From Palaemon carinicauda (lineage: Eukaryota; Arthropoda; Malacostraca; Decapoda; Palaemonidae): a stretch of DNA of 64,000 bases. Where the stretch lies: positions 83,910,178 through 83,974,177 of the forward strand of contig NC_090745.1 of assembly GCF_036898095.1 (NCBI RefSeq). Direction: 5' to 3'. The notes beneath the pieces were generated by a model. It was not told where the DNA came from. It did not search any database and saw only the letters and a list, made by a program, of their open reading frames with translations. A program made the position numbers and the translations under genes. Below, piece by piece: positions 25,601-35,796 of this stretch. Each line of letters starts with the position of its first letter. Position 1 is the stretch's first letter.

Positions 25601-26580
25601 GCATGGTTTCTGATTGTGTGGTTGCTATCACATGATTCCAAATAGTGGCGTGCTATCAATCCTGTTTGTAACGACAATTGGAGAACAAGTGTGAGGAAAT
25701 CTGTCTTGAGGGGAGAGAACGCAATTAGAATGTTCCCATGAAGATGAAACAAGAAGAGAGAATCACAAGGAATCCTTGGCACTTATGAAAACAAGATCAC
25801 TTAGTCTGTGCCAGCGATATAAATCATCATAGAGCCTACACCAGAATCCTGGACTGTAAAAGCCGGAACTAAGCAGATCTCTGAAGTTCTGTAACTTGAA
25901 TGTCACTGAGGAACAGGAGTGAGATCAAATTGCGAGGTGTCTGATTGCGTGGTGTAAGGATGGTAGAAGATTGCTTCCATAGTGATTGGTCCAGTGGCGA
26001 TACGGAAGGATGGGACTGGGTTGTTGGTATACTAAAACTTTTCAAATGCAGAAGAGAGGGGGAGTAGCACTTAACCCTGTACATATTCAGTTTATAAGTG
26101 AGCAGTAAATGCAGGTGTGTGCACTTGTACTGTATACCATGTACCAAAACTTTATTCTCTTGTAAGGAAACTTCCAATGTAAAACCTAGTTTCATTTCCG
26201 AGGCGAGAATGAACCAGTACTTTATTTCCATACGGAAACACTCTTGGTACGTAACAGTAGATCTCTCGACATTCTTTGCATGGCATTACATGAATGTCCT
26301 ATAGAAGGAGACAAACATGGGCGACTGCCAATGTCCACACCAGCAGTGCCTTTGCTTGGTCTCGCAGGAGAATTAACACTGGCAGCATGAGTGTGAACTC
26401 CTTTAACTCGTACTGAAATATCTTCTAAGGGAGGCTGACAATGTTGACCTATATTCTCTCTATTTAGGAACTTAGTCATTTTAGTGATTCAACAAAATAT
26501 CCATGGGTCAAACATATATAAACAATCTGAAGAAGGGATAGAATCACTTTAAAACAGGACACTATTTTTTTTTTTTTTTG
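22640..26580 (-). mobile_element. DIRS-like retrotransposon C-old, decayed
   Basis: An old minus-strand relative of C1. The 3' end region at about 22,640-22,960 shows the terminal blocks TAATTTGTATTTTTC and TTTGTTCCTAC in the same relative order as in C1 at 26.59-26.95 kb. Upstream in element order follow a tyrosine-recombinase remnant (23.8-24.05 kb), an RNase H remnant at about 24.7-24.8 kb (ACCTCCTTGTTTGTTAACAT aligns with C1 at 29,030), an RT remnant at about 25.2-25.3 kb, a degenerate short-period repeat at 25.5-25.65 kb where Gag lies in C1, and Gag-like sequence to 26.5 kb. There are many stops throughout. No 5' inverted repeat was found before C1 begins. Confidence 0.7.
23796..24053 (-). 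pseudogene. C-old tyrosine recombinase remnant
   Basis: The minus strand reads DFLVYFCKTKLLSVSVVKGY and RLALSKVF, matching the N-terminal core-binding region of the C1 recombinase (EFLVYLREEMCLSVLAVKGY). It breaks down before the catalytic box I arginine. Confidence 0.7.
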
Positions 26581-26587
26581 GAAAAAA

Positions 26588-26950
26588 TGACAAATTCGTA
26601 GATAATTTGTATTTTTCCTAAATATACAAACCTTAGCTATTTAATAGGGGTATTACTTTTCGGCGTAGCTGAAATGACGAGCCATTAAATTTTAACGAGG
26701 GTTTAGTACCCACACCGTTAGTAAGCGGGGGTAGGGGTGGATAGCTTGCTACCCCCTCCCCCTCTCACAAACCTGTGCTTCAACTCACTTTGCTTGGAGG
26801 TAGGACTTCAAGGGGGATAGTGCTGGCGGGCAAGTTTGGTTAAATAGCTAAGGTTTGTATAGTTACGAAAAATACAAATTATCTACGAATTTGTCATTTG
26901 TTCCGTAACTGGAATACACACCACGCTATTTAATAGGGGTGACTCACCCA
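26588..26950. repeat. C1 3' inverted repeat and internal complementary region
   Basis: The outer about 55 bp (from TGACAAATTCGTAGATAATT) recur inverted near 26,845-26,900, so the segment can fold into a long hairpin. Just beyond, AATTTGTCATTTGTTCCGT joins the complement of the 3' end to the complement of the 5' end. The same join is present physically at 34,499/34,500. Confidence 0.8.
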
Positions 26951-27354
26951 TTAGGAAGGGTGGATGTCCCAGCCAGTCTGGCTTTTGGCTTTGCCCGGGG
27001 TCTCCCTATTTGAGTGTCTTAGCACTCAAGATATAAGGAGTCCCTGCACCTCGCTAAAACCTTGCTACGCAAGGTCTGCGGCCTACACAAGCTGTGTGTG
27101 AAGGTATGAAGAAGTGTGACTCGTCCTAGAAAGTTAGTTCTGAAGTTCTTTAGATCGAAACTTGTAGACTAGGACCTTCCCAATACCACCTCGTCAGGAT
27201 ATGGGGACGTAACAGTATTAATATTAATACTAGGAATACAAGGGAGCATGGTTTACCTGCAGTGGTTTGAGGTCAGCTATGCAGAGAACCCAGGATGCTG
27301 CCTTCCCCAAGGTAGATGATGATGAAGTAAAGAATAAGGGCCAGTCAAACCTTT

Positions 27355-28983
27355 TCATTCATGCAGACTAAAACCGGGTAACAATGCCCTCAACCTTCTG
27401 CTACTTGTCCAATAAGGAGCTTGAGGTTTTAAACCAGCTGTTGTGCAGCCACCACAGGACCGATAGAGAAAGTATCGAGTCTCCTGTGGGTCACGTCTTG
27501 CAGTTAGTGGGATGTGAACGTGGTTTGCCGTTTCCACACCCCAGCTTGAAGAACCTGCGTCACTGAAAAATTTCTTTTGAAGGTCAGGGTCGTAGCTATG
27601 CCCGACATCGTGTGCTCTGGGGCGACGTGACGGAGGAGGGTCTGGATTCAGTGCCAGGTCAATGACCCTGCAAATCCATGCAGAGATGGTGTTCTTGGTG
27701 ACCCTCCTCTTAGTCCTTCCTGTGCTGACGAATAGTGCTGGCACAAGAGCACGGGCTGCGGCTGTTCTTTTGAGGTACAGCCTCAAGCTCCTTACTGGGC
27801 ATAGTAAGAGATGGTCTGGGTCATCTGTTACAGTACGGAGACTAGAAATCCGGAAGGAGTCGAATCGAGGATCCGCTACTCCCAGGTTCTGAGTCTTAGC
27901 AATAAACTCAGGGACGAAGCTGAACTTTACCTCACCCCGTCCCCTTGAATGGGCGATATCATACGAGAGACCATGAAGTTCGCCGACTCGCTTGGCCGAG
28001 GCCAAAGCTAGCAGGAATACCGTCTTCCAGGTTAGGTGGCGATCTGATGCCTGGCGTAATGGTTCATAGGAAGGTCTCTTAAGAGACCTGAGAACTCGAA
28101 CCACATTCCATGGGGGAGGTCTCACTTCCGACTGAGGGCAGGGAAGTTCATAACTCCGTATGAGTAGAGAAAGTTCTAGCAATATAGAAATCTTCATTCC
28201 TTTCAGTCTGAAGGGGAGGCTTAAGGCTGAGCGATAGCCCTTCACTGCCAAGACTGATAGGCACATTTCTTCACGCAAATACACGAGGAACTCCGCTATT
28301 GCTGGAATAGTGGCATCGAGTGGAGAGATACCCCTTCCACGACACCAACCACAGAAGACTTTCCACTTTGCCTGGTAGACTGCTGCTGATGACTTTTGCA
28401 GGTGTCCAGACATCCTAATTGCAACTTGTTGCGAAAATCCTCTCTCGGAGATGAGATGTTGGATAGTCTCCAGGCGTGAAGTCGTAGTGAACCTAAGTCT
28501 TTGTGGAAGATGTTGGTGTGTGGTTGTTTGAGTAGATTGTGTCGTGGAGGGAGTTCTCTTGGCGGCTCCGTTAGGAGTTGCAGAAGGTCCGGGAACCACT
28601 CTGCGTGATGCCATAGCGGAGCTATGAGGGTCATTGAAAGATTGACCAACATTCTGGTCTTGTTGAGTACCCTCCTTATCAGACAGAACGGGGGAAAGGC
28701 GTAAACCTCGATGTTGTCCCACCATTGTTGGAAAGCATCTTGCCAGAGAGCCTTGGGGTCTGGGACTGGGGAACAGTACTGTGGGAGCCTGAAGTTCAGG
28801 GCCGTTGCGAAGAGGTCCACAGTCGGAGAACCACACAAAGTCAGGACTTTGTTGGCTACTAGATGATCCAAAGACCACTCTGTACTCACTATCCGAGATG
28901 CTCTGCTTAGGTTGTCGGCGAGCACATTCCTCTTGCCCGGAATGAAGCGTGCCGATATTAGTATCGAGTGGATTTCGGCACAT
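27355..28983 (-). pseudogene. C1 tyrosine recombinase, box II frameshifted
   Basis: An open minus frame of 542 codons. About the first 190 overlap RNase H/Dam in another frame. The recombinase domain follows: a core-binding helix region (YQAKWKVFCGWC), box I with its arginine in LALASAKRVGEL, then RTKRRVTKNTISAWI. Box II should read His-Asp-Val-Arg, as it does in C2. Here a 2-nt loss near 27,614 gives HDVG and a wrong frame, so the catalytic Arg and the Tyr nucleophile are no longer in frame. These recombinases insert the circular cDNA in place of an integrase. It is non-functional as written. Confidence 0.85.
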
Positions 28984-29330
28984 CTCAGTATCTCTACTGC
29001 TAGATGGGATAGTTGCTGCGAAAAAGTACCTCCTTGTTTGTTGATGTAGGCCACTACTGTGGCGTTGTCACTTATCACCACCACAGAGTGACTTGCCAGG
29101 TACTGTTGAAGGGCTAGAAAGATGGCCTTCATCTTCTAGGAGATTTATGTGGTGGTACTTTTCTGACTTTGACCAGAGGCCTGAGGTCGTGTGGTGCAGC
29201 ACGTGGGCCCCCCACCCTTTTTTTTTGAAGCATCCGAAAACAGCATCAAATCCGTGGGGAGGACAAGAAGATCCACTCCTTTCATAGATTCTCATCTGCC
29301 ACCCACCACTGGAGATCAGTCAGTTCCACA
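28296..29330 (-). pseudogene. C1 RNase H and Dam-like block
   Basis: The minus strand carries INLLE (before a frame break near 29,130), then VVVISDNATVVAYINKQGG and NVLADNLSR, the aspartate-bearing RNase H motifs. The conserved block DLFATALNF, YCSPVPDPKA, EVYAFPPF, LIAPLW follows. DIRS1-like elements are known to carry a Dam-methylase-like domain between RNase H and recombinase; the aromatic-x-Pro-Pro-Phe motif fits that position. The frame is split near 29,130. Confidence 0.75.
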
Positions 29331-29470
29331 GGTCTCATGGGGATCTGGATGTCCGGGGATTCGTACGCTTGATTCCACCAGGACTTGAGTCGCCACTGGA
29401 GGGATCTCATCCTGAGGCGACCATTGAGAACTAGATTGGCCAGCGATTAAAGGTGACCGGGGAGACGTAA

Positions 29471-29950
29471 TCACGATTGGGCTGGAAGTTCTTCTTGTCT
29501 GAGAAAAGGTCTTGCGACCTTCCTCAGCCTTGCTATCCTGTCGTCTGATGGGAAGGCTTTGTCTAAAGTCATGTCTATAATCATGCCTAAGTATACCAGT
29601 CTTTGAGTGGGAAGCAGGGAAGACTTCTCGAGATTTACCATGAAGCCCAGATCTTGGCAAAGTCTCAGACGTTTGTCTCGGTGTTGAAGAAGGGTTGACA
29701 CCGAGTCTGCTAGGATTAACCAGTCGTCCAGATAACTGAGGAGACGGATGCCAATCCTGTGTGCCCAAGTTGATACTAGGGTGAACACTCTGGTGAAGAC
29801 TTGTGGTGCTGTGGAAAGACAGAAGCACAGCACCTTGAACTGGTACATTCTGTTGTCTAGGCAAAATCTTAAGTACTTCCTTGAAGACGGATGGACTGGG
29901 ATCTGGAACTATGCGTCCTTTAAGTCCAGTGTGCACATGAAGTCTAGCGG
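29471..29950 (-). pseudogene. C1 reverse transcriptase, C-terminal half
   Basis: The minus strand reads DFMCTLDLKDA, a stop in place of the expected Tyr, FQIPVHP, then FCLSTAPQVFTRVF and the catalytic SYLDDWLIL. It continues to the thumb (LGFMVNLEKSSLLPTQRLVY). The N-terminal half lies beyond the inserted repeat. Confidence 0.85.
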
Positions 29951-30238
29951 TCTTATTATTATTATTATCATTATTACTATCCAAGCTACAACCCTAGTTG
30001 GAAAAGCAAGATGCTATAAGCCCAGGGGCTCCAACGGGGAAAAATAGCCCAGTGAGGAAAGGAAATAAGGAAATAAATAAATGAAGAGAATAAATTAACA
30101 ATAGAGCATTCTATAAAGAGTAACAACGTCAAAACAGACATGTCATGTATAAATTATTAACATCAAAAACAAATATGTCATAAATAAACTATAAAAAGAC
30201 TCATGTCCGCCTGATCAACAAAAAAGCATTTGGTCCAA
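29951..30238 (+). repeat. dispersed repeat copy R3 inserted in C1 RT
   Basis: Begins TCTTATTATTATTATTATC, then the CAAGCTACAACCCTAGTTGG core shared with R1 and R4, then an A-rich 3' part of about 170 bp. It sits between the RT blocks ending TVRLAV and beginning DFMCTLDL, so it is an insertion into C1. The 3' part differs from the long tail of R4. Confidence 0.8.
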
Positions 30239-30625
30239 CTTTGAACTTACTGCTAGTCTGACCGTGTCTGCCATCTCCATGCTGAACGGTGTTTGTTTGA
30301 CAAACTTGTTCAGAGCTGAGAGGTCGATGACTGGTCTCCAGCCTCCAGACGCCATCTTTACAAGAAACAGTCGACTGAAGAAGCCTGGGGATCCTTCGAG
30401 GACCTCTTGGAGAGCTCCCTTCTTCAACAGGGTCTGGACTTCTGACCGAAGGGCTTGACCCCTTGCCGATCCCATGGCAACGGAGTTTGACACTGGCTTC
30501 GTCATCAGGGGTGGTAGAGATGTTATGAACGGGATGCGATATCCTAGACTGATCACGGAGGTTGTATAGGAATCGGCCCCGAGTTGCTTCCACCTGTTTG
30601 AGCAACTTTGTAGGCATCCCCCCAC
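30215..30625 (-). pseudogene. C1 reverse transcriptase, N-terminal half
   Basis: The minus strand carries SPGFFSRLFLVKMASGGWRP, VIDLSALNKFVK and FSMEMADTVRLAV, the fingers/palm entry of DIRS-type RT. The frame is cut by repeat R3. Confidence 0.85.
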
Positions 30626-30652
30626 AGTGGAAATGCAGGGGGACTGCCTATC

Positions 30653-31258
30653 CTAGCGTTTGCGGCCTTGGTTGCTCCCTCTAGGATTTTTGCCTCCCCT
30701 GGAGGACTTTTTGCCTTTCCTTTCTTTGACAGGAAAGGGCTTAGACACCATCATCTTTGCTGCTGTTGTCATCGTAGTGGTCTTGACTGGACGGGACTGC
30801 TGTGGTGCTGGAGGCTTATAGGGCTTGGATGTTAAAGCCCTATGAAGGAGGGAGTCTTGATGAGACTTCCTCCACCTCTCAGCGGCATGTTCCACATCCT
30901 TAGGCTCGAAAAGAACAGACCCCTCCATAGAGGAATGTCTGAGCCTATTGATCTCGGCGCTAGGGACCTTCTGATGGAATCTCTCAGCTACTGCATCCCG
31001 ACATTTCAGGATGGTACTTGCCCACAAGTTCGAGACTTGGTGGGCCAGAAACTCGATCGTGCGAGTACCTGAGAGAAGGAAGGTTTCCATAGCTTTCCTG
31101 GTACGTTCCTTGGAGAAGTCCTCAGAACCTATTAGAATACCTAAGGTCCACAACAAGATATCGAGCCACGAAGTTGCGCATAGCACACTTCGCGACCTTC
31201 TCCTGATTGAGGATCTCGGCTGCCAAGAATGAGACCTGCCGGTTGGAGTGTCTCTCAA
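30653..31258 (-). pseudogene. C1 ORF1 (Gag-like) C-terminal part
   Basis: A helical segment (TFLLSGTRTIEFLAHQVSNL, CRDAVAERFHQKVP) and then a very basic tail (KERKGKKSSRGGKNPRGSNQ) just before RT. The basic tail is in the position of a nucleic-acid-binding Gag end. A stop at about 31,260 separates it from the next upstream piece. Confidence 0.65.
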
Positions 31259-31495
31259 GAGGGACTCCCCTGGTTAGCTCTTCCAGCGAGTGGTGAAGTG
31301 GTAGAGCTAGAGAAAGCTCCTCTAGGATCTCGAAGTACCTCCTCTGCTGGACGCGAGGAGGTGGGAGGAGCTTGTTGGTGGTACCGGATTAGTTGGAGGA
31401 GGACATCTCAGAGAGCTGTTGTGAGATCTTGTCCCTGGTACTCTTTACCCCCTTGAGACCAGGGCAGGGCTGCACTGGTCCTGGAGGGCTTTTGA

Positions 31496-34249
31496 TTACC
31501 AAAGACGCGGTCTAAGACCGTGTCTCTGCCCTCTCCGAGGAGGGATCTCTGGGTCGGAAAAATTGTTGAGAGCCCTCAGAGTCAGAACTTGCCAAAACGC
31601 GTGTTCTGACTCTTGCTGGTCACCTCCTGTTGTAGGACTTGCACCGAAGTCTCCTATCCCCGAAGGCTCTTCTTGGGGAGAGTCGCAGACATTCCCTGAG
31701 TGGCTAGTTGGCTCCATCCTAGTCCTTGTGGAGGACTTAGGCAATGTTTTGGAGTCTTTAGATTCCTTCCAGGGAAGGATATAAGACACCGAGGGTGGCA
31801 TGTTCCTTCCAATCCCTGACTGAGTGGACCCCTCAGCGTGAAGAGAAGTTTCTTCCATTGGTGCGATGGGGGAATGTCTCTCCTCGCGTGATTCCCTTGG
31901 AGACGGGAAATCTTCGTCTGAAAGGGAAGGAGAGGCAGTCTGAGGAATAGAAGGAACCTGCCTCGATGGTCTGCGTGGAGTCAGTTTCGCCTTTGGGGAA
32001 GTGACCACATCTAGAACTCCTCTTTTTCTCTTCAATGGGGTAGAAGAAGCCATGGTTCTATGTCCCAATTCCGAGAGGACAGGCTTGAAAACCTGAGTTA
32101 CAGCTCTGATCAGGGCACCGAACCAGGGCTGTTGGCTGGCAGACATACCCCTTGAAGGGAAAGGGATTGAAGGATCCCTGGGAGGAGTTACTGTAATTGG
32201 TGGGTTTGCCTGTGGTAGCTTTGGGATTCTGGACCCCTCTGGAAGTTTCCCTTCTCCTACAATGCGTGGTGGTATGCGCTTGCGGGTAGGGGAATGAGGC
32301 AATGGCGACCTTTCCGGACGTCGTTCTTTGAGATGTGTAGGCTCGCACGCGGGAGGATATTGACGCTCGCACGGGGGAGAATAATGGCTCTCGCGCAAGG
32401 AAGAATATCAGGGCTCGCACGCAGGCAACTGTTGGCGCGCGCGGGAGAGTATGCGCGTGGGCGCGCAGGAATATCATGAGGAGTGCGCGGGGACGTGGGA
32501 GTGACCGCACGTGTCTGTTACAGCAGTAGTGCGCGCGAGCACGCAGGAAAAAGTTCCCTAGCGCGCGGGCGCGTGGGAGGATGTTGGCTCGCATCCCTAG
32601 GAGAGGATTGACGAGCGCGCGCATATCCTTGCGGATGCACACAGGAGAAGGCTGGTTCGCAGGTGAGCGCCGGCGCGTTGGTAAGGGTTGGCGTGTGGGT
32701 GTTAGCGCACAGGTTTTACCTGGCGCGTAGGATGGTGCGCAGCATGGCGCGCAGGAGAGTGAGATGTCGGGCGCGTATGCACATGTGCAGGAGAATGTTG
32801 GCGCGAGGTAGAGCGCTGGCACGCAGGAGATCAATGGTGCGCAGGTGAGTATTGGCGCGCATATGGGCGCTGGTGCATAGGAGATTGTTGGCGCGTGGGT
32901 GCAGTGTGCGCAGGAGATCGTGGGCACATGTGCGCATAAGGGCGCGCATGGCGCGTGATGGAGCTATGCTCTTGTTGGAGCGTATGCGCATGTTGGAGTG
33001 TACGCTCTTGATGCTCTGTGCTAGGGTAAGAATGAAGATCAGCGCATAGTGATGGGGCCTGACAAGCTACTAGTGAGCGCTTGTCAGGATTCGTGGGCAC
33101 GTAAGTTGTTGGCGCGCAATAGCATGTTCGGTTGGAGCCTTGTTAGGCCCATGCAGGAACGGCGACGGCAGGTCTGTCGGGTGGAAGGTCGACGTATCCT
33201 TTAAAAGGACGACCTTCCACCGAAGGAGATCACGAACAATCTGTAGAGAGATCCAGGACCAATGCAGGTGCAGTGACGGATGATCTGTCTAGAGGCTCCT
33301 CTGCGGGGAACTGCATAGAAGATGTTGAACCAAAGAGGCGCCTCCTCACTGCAGGTGAAGGAAAGCCTCTATGGGGAAGAGGAAGGCGAGCCTTCCGACA
33401 GATGTGCCCTCTGGGGGACGTTGGATCAGCAAGCTGACCTTCTGCAGGCCTCCGAAGAGGAGTCTCTGTAAGTGAACTCCCCCGAGGGAGAGAAACGCTA
33501 GCAGGAGAGACTGACGATGGACTTAGTTTCCCCCTCGTAGGTTGATCAGGAACGGGAGAAACTAAGCCATCAGCTACCGTAGAGTTTGGAGTGGAAGAGG
33601 AGATGGGTGAAACCGCATTGGATACCTCTGACACCACAACGTCGACAAGAGACAGAGGATCAACCTCTGACGGTGACGACGATTGCTTGACAGCAGCACC
33701 CAATCAGATGTAGTTAAGCAAAACCTCCTTGGAGGGTGAACCCATAAGCCCAAAGGAGGACCAAAGCTGAAATAAGGAGGTTAGTGACATGTCCTCCCCC
33801 AAGGGGAGAGGTGGTGCTGCTTCGCTAGGGGAAGCAACGTCATCTCTCGAGACCCGAGGTTGGTTAACAATAAATTGGTCTACACTACCACTCGACGGTC
33901 TCTCGAAAGAGACTGACCGAGTGGGAGCTTGAGAGGGAGGCGGTTTGCGCAACGGAAGAAGAGGCCTTGGGTTTTTCTCCCTTCGAAACAACCTTCGAAG
34001 GAGAAACATCCCGTTTGGAGTTCTTCCATCGTCGCGAAAACCTCTCCCACTGGGAGGCAGACCACTCCCTACACTTGTTGGTACTATCACCCGTTGGCCC
34101 CTACAGGAAGGATAAAGGGCGTGAGGATCAGTCTCGACTGCCGACATAAACATTCCAAAGGGGCGGTCGGGGAAACCAGGGCAGGTGCGCATGATCGCAG
34201 AGGCCAACTTCACATATACAGAAACTAGAAAAAGAAAAATCAAAAGCAA
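31496..34249 (-). pseudogene. C1 ORF1 (Gag-like) N-terminal and middle parts, broken
   Basis: Successive minus-strand pieces in different frames: 33,704-34,249 (contains PDRPFGMFMSAVETDPHALY), 33,230-33,703 (Ser/Pro-rich), a repeat-coded middle over 32.3-33.1 kb, and 31,496-32,398 (Pro/Arg-rich, with LGHRTMASSTPLKRKRG). No enzymatic domain is visible. The breaks mean the original protein cannot be read straight through. Confidence 0.6.
32320..33120. repeat. GC-rich degenerate tandem array inside C1 ORF1
   Basis: About 800 bp made of short degenerate units around TTGGCGCGCAGG and GAGCGCGCGCA, many of them alternating GC. On the minus strand one frame yields repeated Leu-Leu-Arg-Ala and Pro-Arg-Ala-Asn segments. 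The base composition is strikingly unlike the AT-rich host sequence and the rest of the element. Confidence 0.85.
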
Positions 34250-34499
34250 TTAAATGGCTGCCAATATGACAGCGAGGATGAGACCGGACACGTTCGACCA
34301 CCATCTGATTTAAGAGCAAAGTGGGCTCAAGCAAAGGTGTGTGAGGGAGGGGGGGTAACAAGCTACCCTCTCCTAACCCCGCTAACTAGCGGTGTGGGTA
34401 GTAAACCCTCGTTAAAAATTAATGGCTAATCATTTCACCTACGCCGAAAGAAATACACCATATAAAATAGCGTGGTTTGTATTCCAGTTACGGAACAAA

Positions 34500-35796
34500 T
34501 GATAAATTCGTATATAATTTGTATTTTTCCTAACTATACAAACCTTAGCTATTTAATAGGGGTATTACTTTCGGCGTAGCTGAAATGACGAGCCATTAAT
34601 TTTAAACGAGGGTTTACTACCGACACCGCTAGTTAGCGGGGCTAGGGGAGGGTACCTTGCTAAACCCCCCCTCTCACACACCTGTGCTTGAGCACACTTT
34701 GCTTGGAGGTAGGGCTTCAAGGGCGATAGGGCTGGGGGGCAAGTTTGGTTAAATAGCTAAGGTTTGTATAGTGTAGTTAGGAAAATACAAATTATCTACG
34801 AATTTGTGATTTATTCAGTAACTGGAATACGAACCACCCATTAGGAAGGGTGGATGTCCCAGCCAGTCTGGCTTTTGGCTTTGCCCAGGGCCCCCTTAGT
34901 TGAGTGTGTAAGCACTCAAGAAATAAGGAGTCCCTGCACCTCGCTAAAACCTTGCTATGCAAGGTCTGTGGCCTACGCAAGCTGTGTGTGAAGGTATGAA
35001 GAAGTGTGACTCGTCCTAGAAAGTTGTTCTGAAGTTCTTTAGATCGAAACTTGTAGACTAGGACTTTCCCAATACCACCTCGTCAAGGTATGGGGACGTA
35101 ACAGTATTAATCTTAATACTAGGAACACAAGGGAACATGGTTTACCTGCAGTGGTTTGAGGTCAGCTATGCAGAGAACCCAGGATGCTGCTTTCCCCAAG
35201 AGAGGGGATGATGAAGAAAAGAATAAGGGCCAGTCAAACCTTTTCATTCATGCAGACTAAAACCGGGTAACAATGCCCTCAACCTTCTGCTACTTGTCCA
35301 ATAAGGTGCTTGAGGTTTTAAATCAGCTGTTGTGCAGCCACCACAGGACCGATAGAGAAATTAACGAGTCTTCTGTGGGTCACGTCTTGCAGGTAGTGGG
35401 AAGTGAACGTGGTTTGCAATTTCCACAACCCAGCTTGAAGAATGCTGCGTAACTGAAAAATTTCTTTTGAAGGCCAGGGACGTACCTATACCCCTGACAT
35501 CATGTGCCCTGGAGCGACGTGATGGAGGAGGGTCTGGATTTAGTGCCAGGTCAATGACCCTGCGAATCCAAGCAGAGATGGTGTTCTTGGTGACCCTCCT
35601 CTTAGTCCTTCCTGTGCTGACGAATAATGCTGGCACACGAGCACGGGCTGCGGCTGTTCTTTTGAGGTGCAGCCTCAAGCTCCTTACTGGGCATAGTAAG
35701 AGATGGTCTGGGTCATCTGTTACAGTAAGGAGACTAGAAACCCGGAAGGAGTCGAATCGAGGATCCGCTACTCCCGGATTCCGAGTCTTGGCAATT
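34500..35796 (-). mobile_element. DIRS-like retrotransposon C2, 3' part only
   Basis: Begins TGATAAATTCGTATATAATT directly after the last base of C1, which is the 3' terminus of a second C element in the same orientation. Its inverted repeat and complementary region (34,500-34,840) parallel 26,588-26,950 of C1, with a small deletion near 34,835. Sequence to about 35,795 is closely similar to C1 3' sequence and stops abruptly within the recombinase gene, where B1 sequence starts. Confidence 0.85.
35455..35796 (-). pseudogene. C2 tyrosine recombinase C-terminal part
   Basis: The minus strand keeps box II with His-Asp-Val-Arg followed by GIGTSLAFKRNFS, which C1 has lost, and the preceding RVTKNTISAWIRRVIDLAL. 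Box I and everything N-terminal are missing because C2 is cut at about 35.8 kb. The frame shifts shortly after FKRNFS. Confidence 0.8.

Larger units (their letters stand above)
26588..34499 (-). mobile_element. DIRS-like retrotransposon C1
   Basis: A minus-strand element of 7.9 kb. The 5' end is at 34,499 and the 3' end at 26,588. Inverted repeats pair about 26,643-26,775 with 34,340-34,470 (shared TTTCGGCGTAG and CCCACACCG blocks). An internal region at about 26,840-26,950 reads as the reverse complement of the two ends joined, the internal complementary region of DIRS elements. The gene order is ORF1/Gag, RT, RNase H, Dam-like block, tyrosine recombinase. There is no target duplication; the left flank is an A-run. 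RT is interrupted by a dispersed repeat at 29.95-30.24 kb, and box II of the recombinase is frameshifted, so it is not autonomous. Confidence 0.88.

Noticed and set aside
26040..26300. Possible separate gene between C-old and C1
   Set aside because: The frames are short, broken and in the place where C-family ORF1 lies; no independent signal.
32716..33100. Arg/Ala/Cys-rich frames that look like a cysteine-rich protein
   Set aside because: They arise from the GC-rich tandem array in C1 ORF1 on both strands; the Cys pattern follows the repeat unit and is not a domain.
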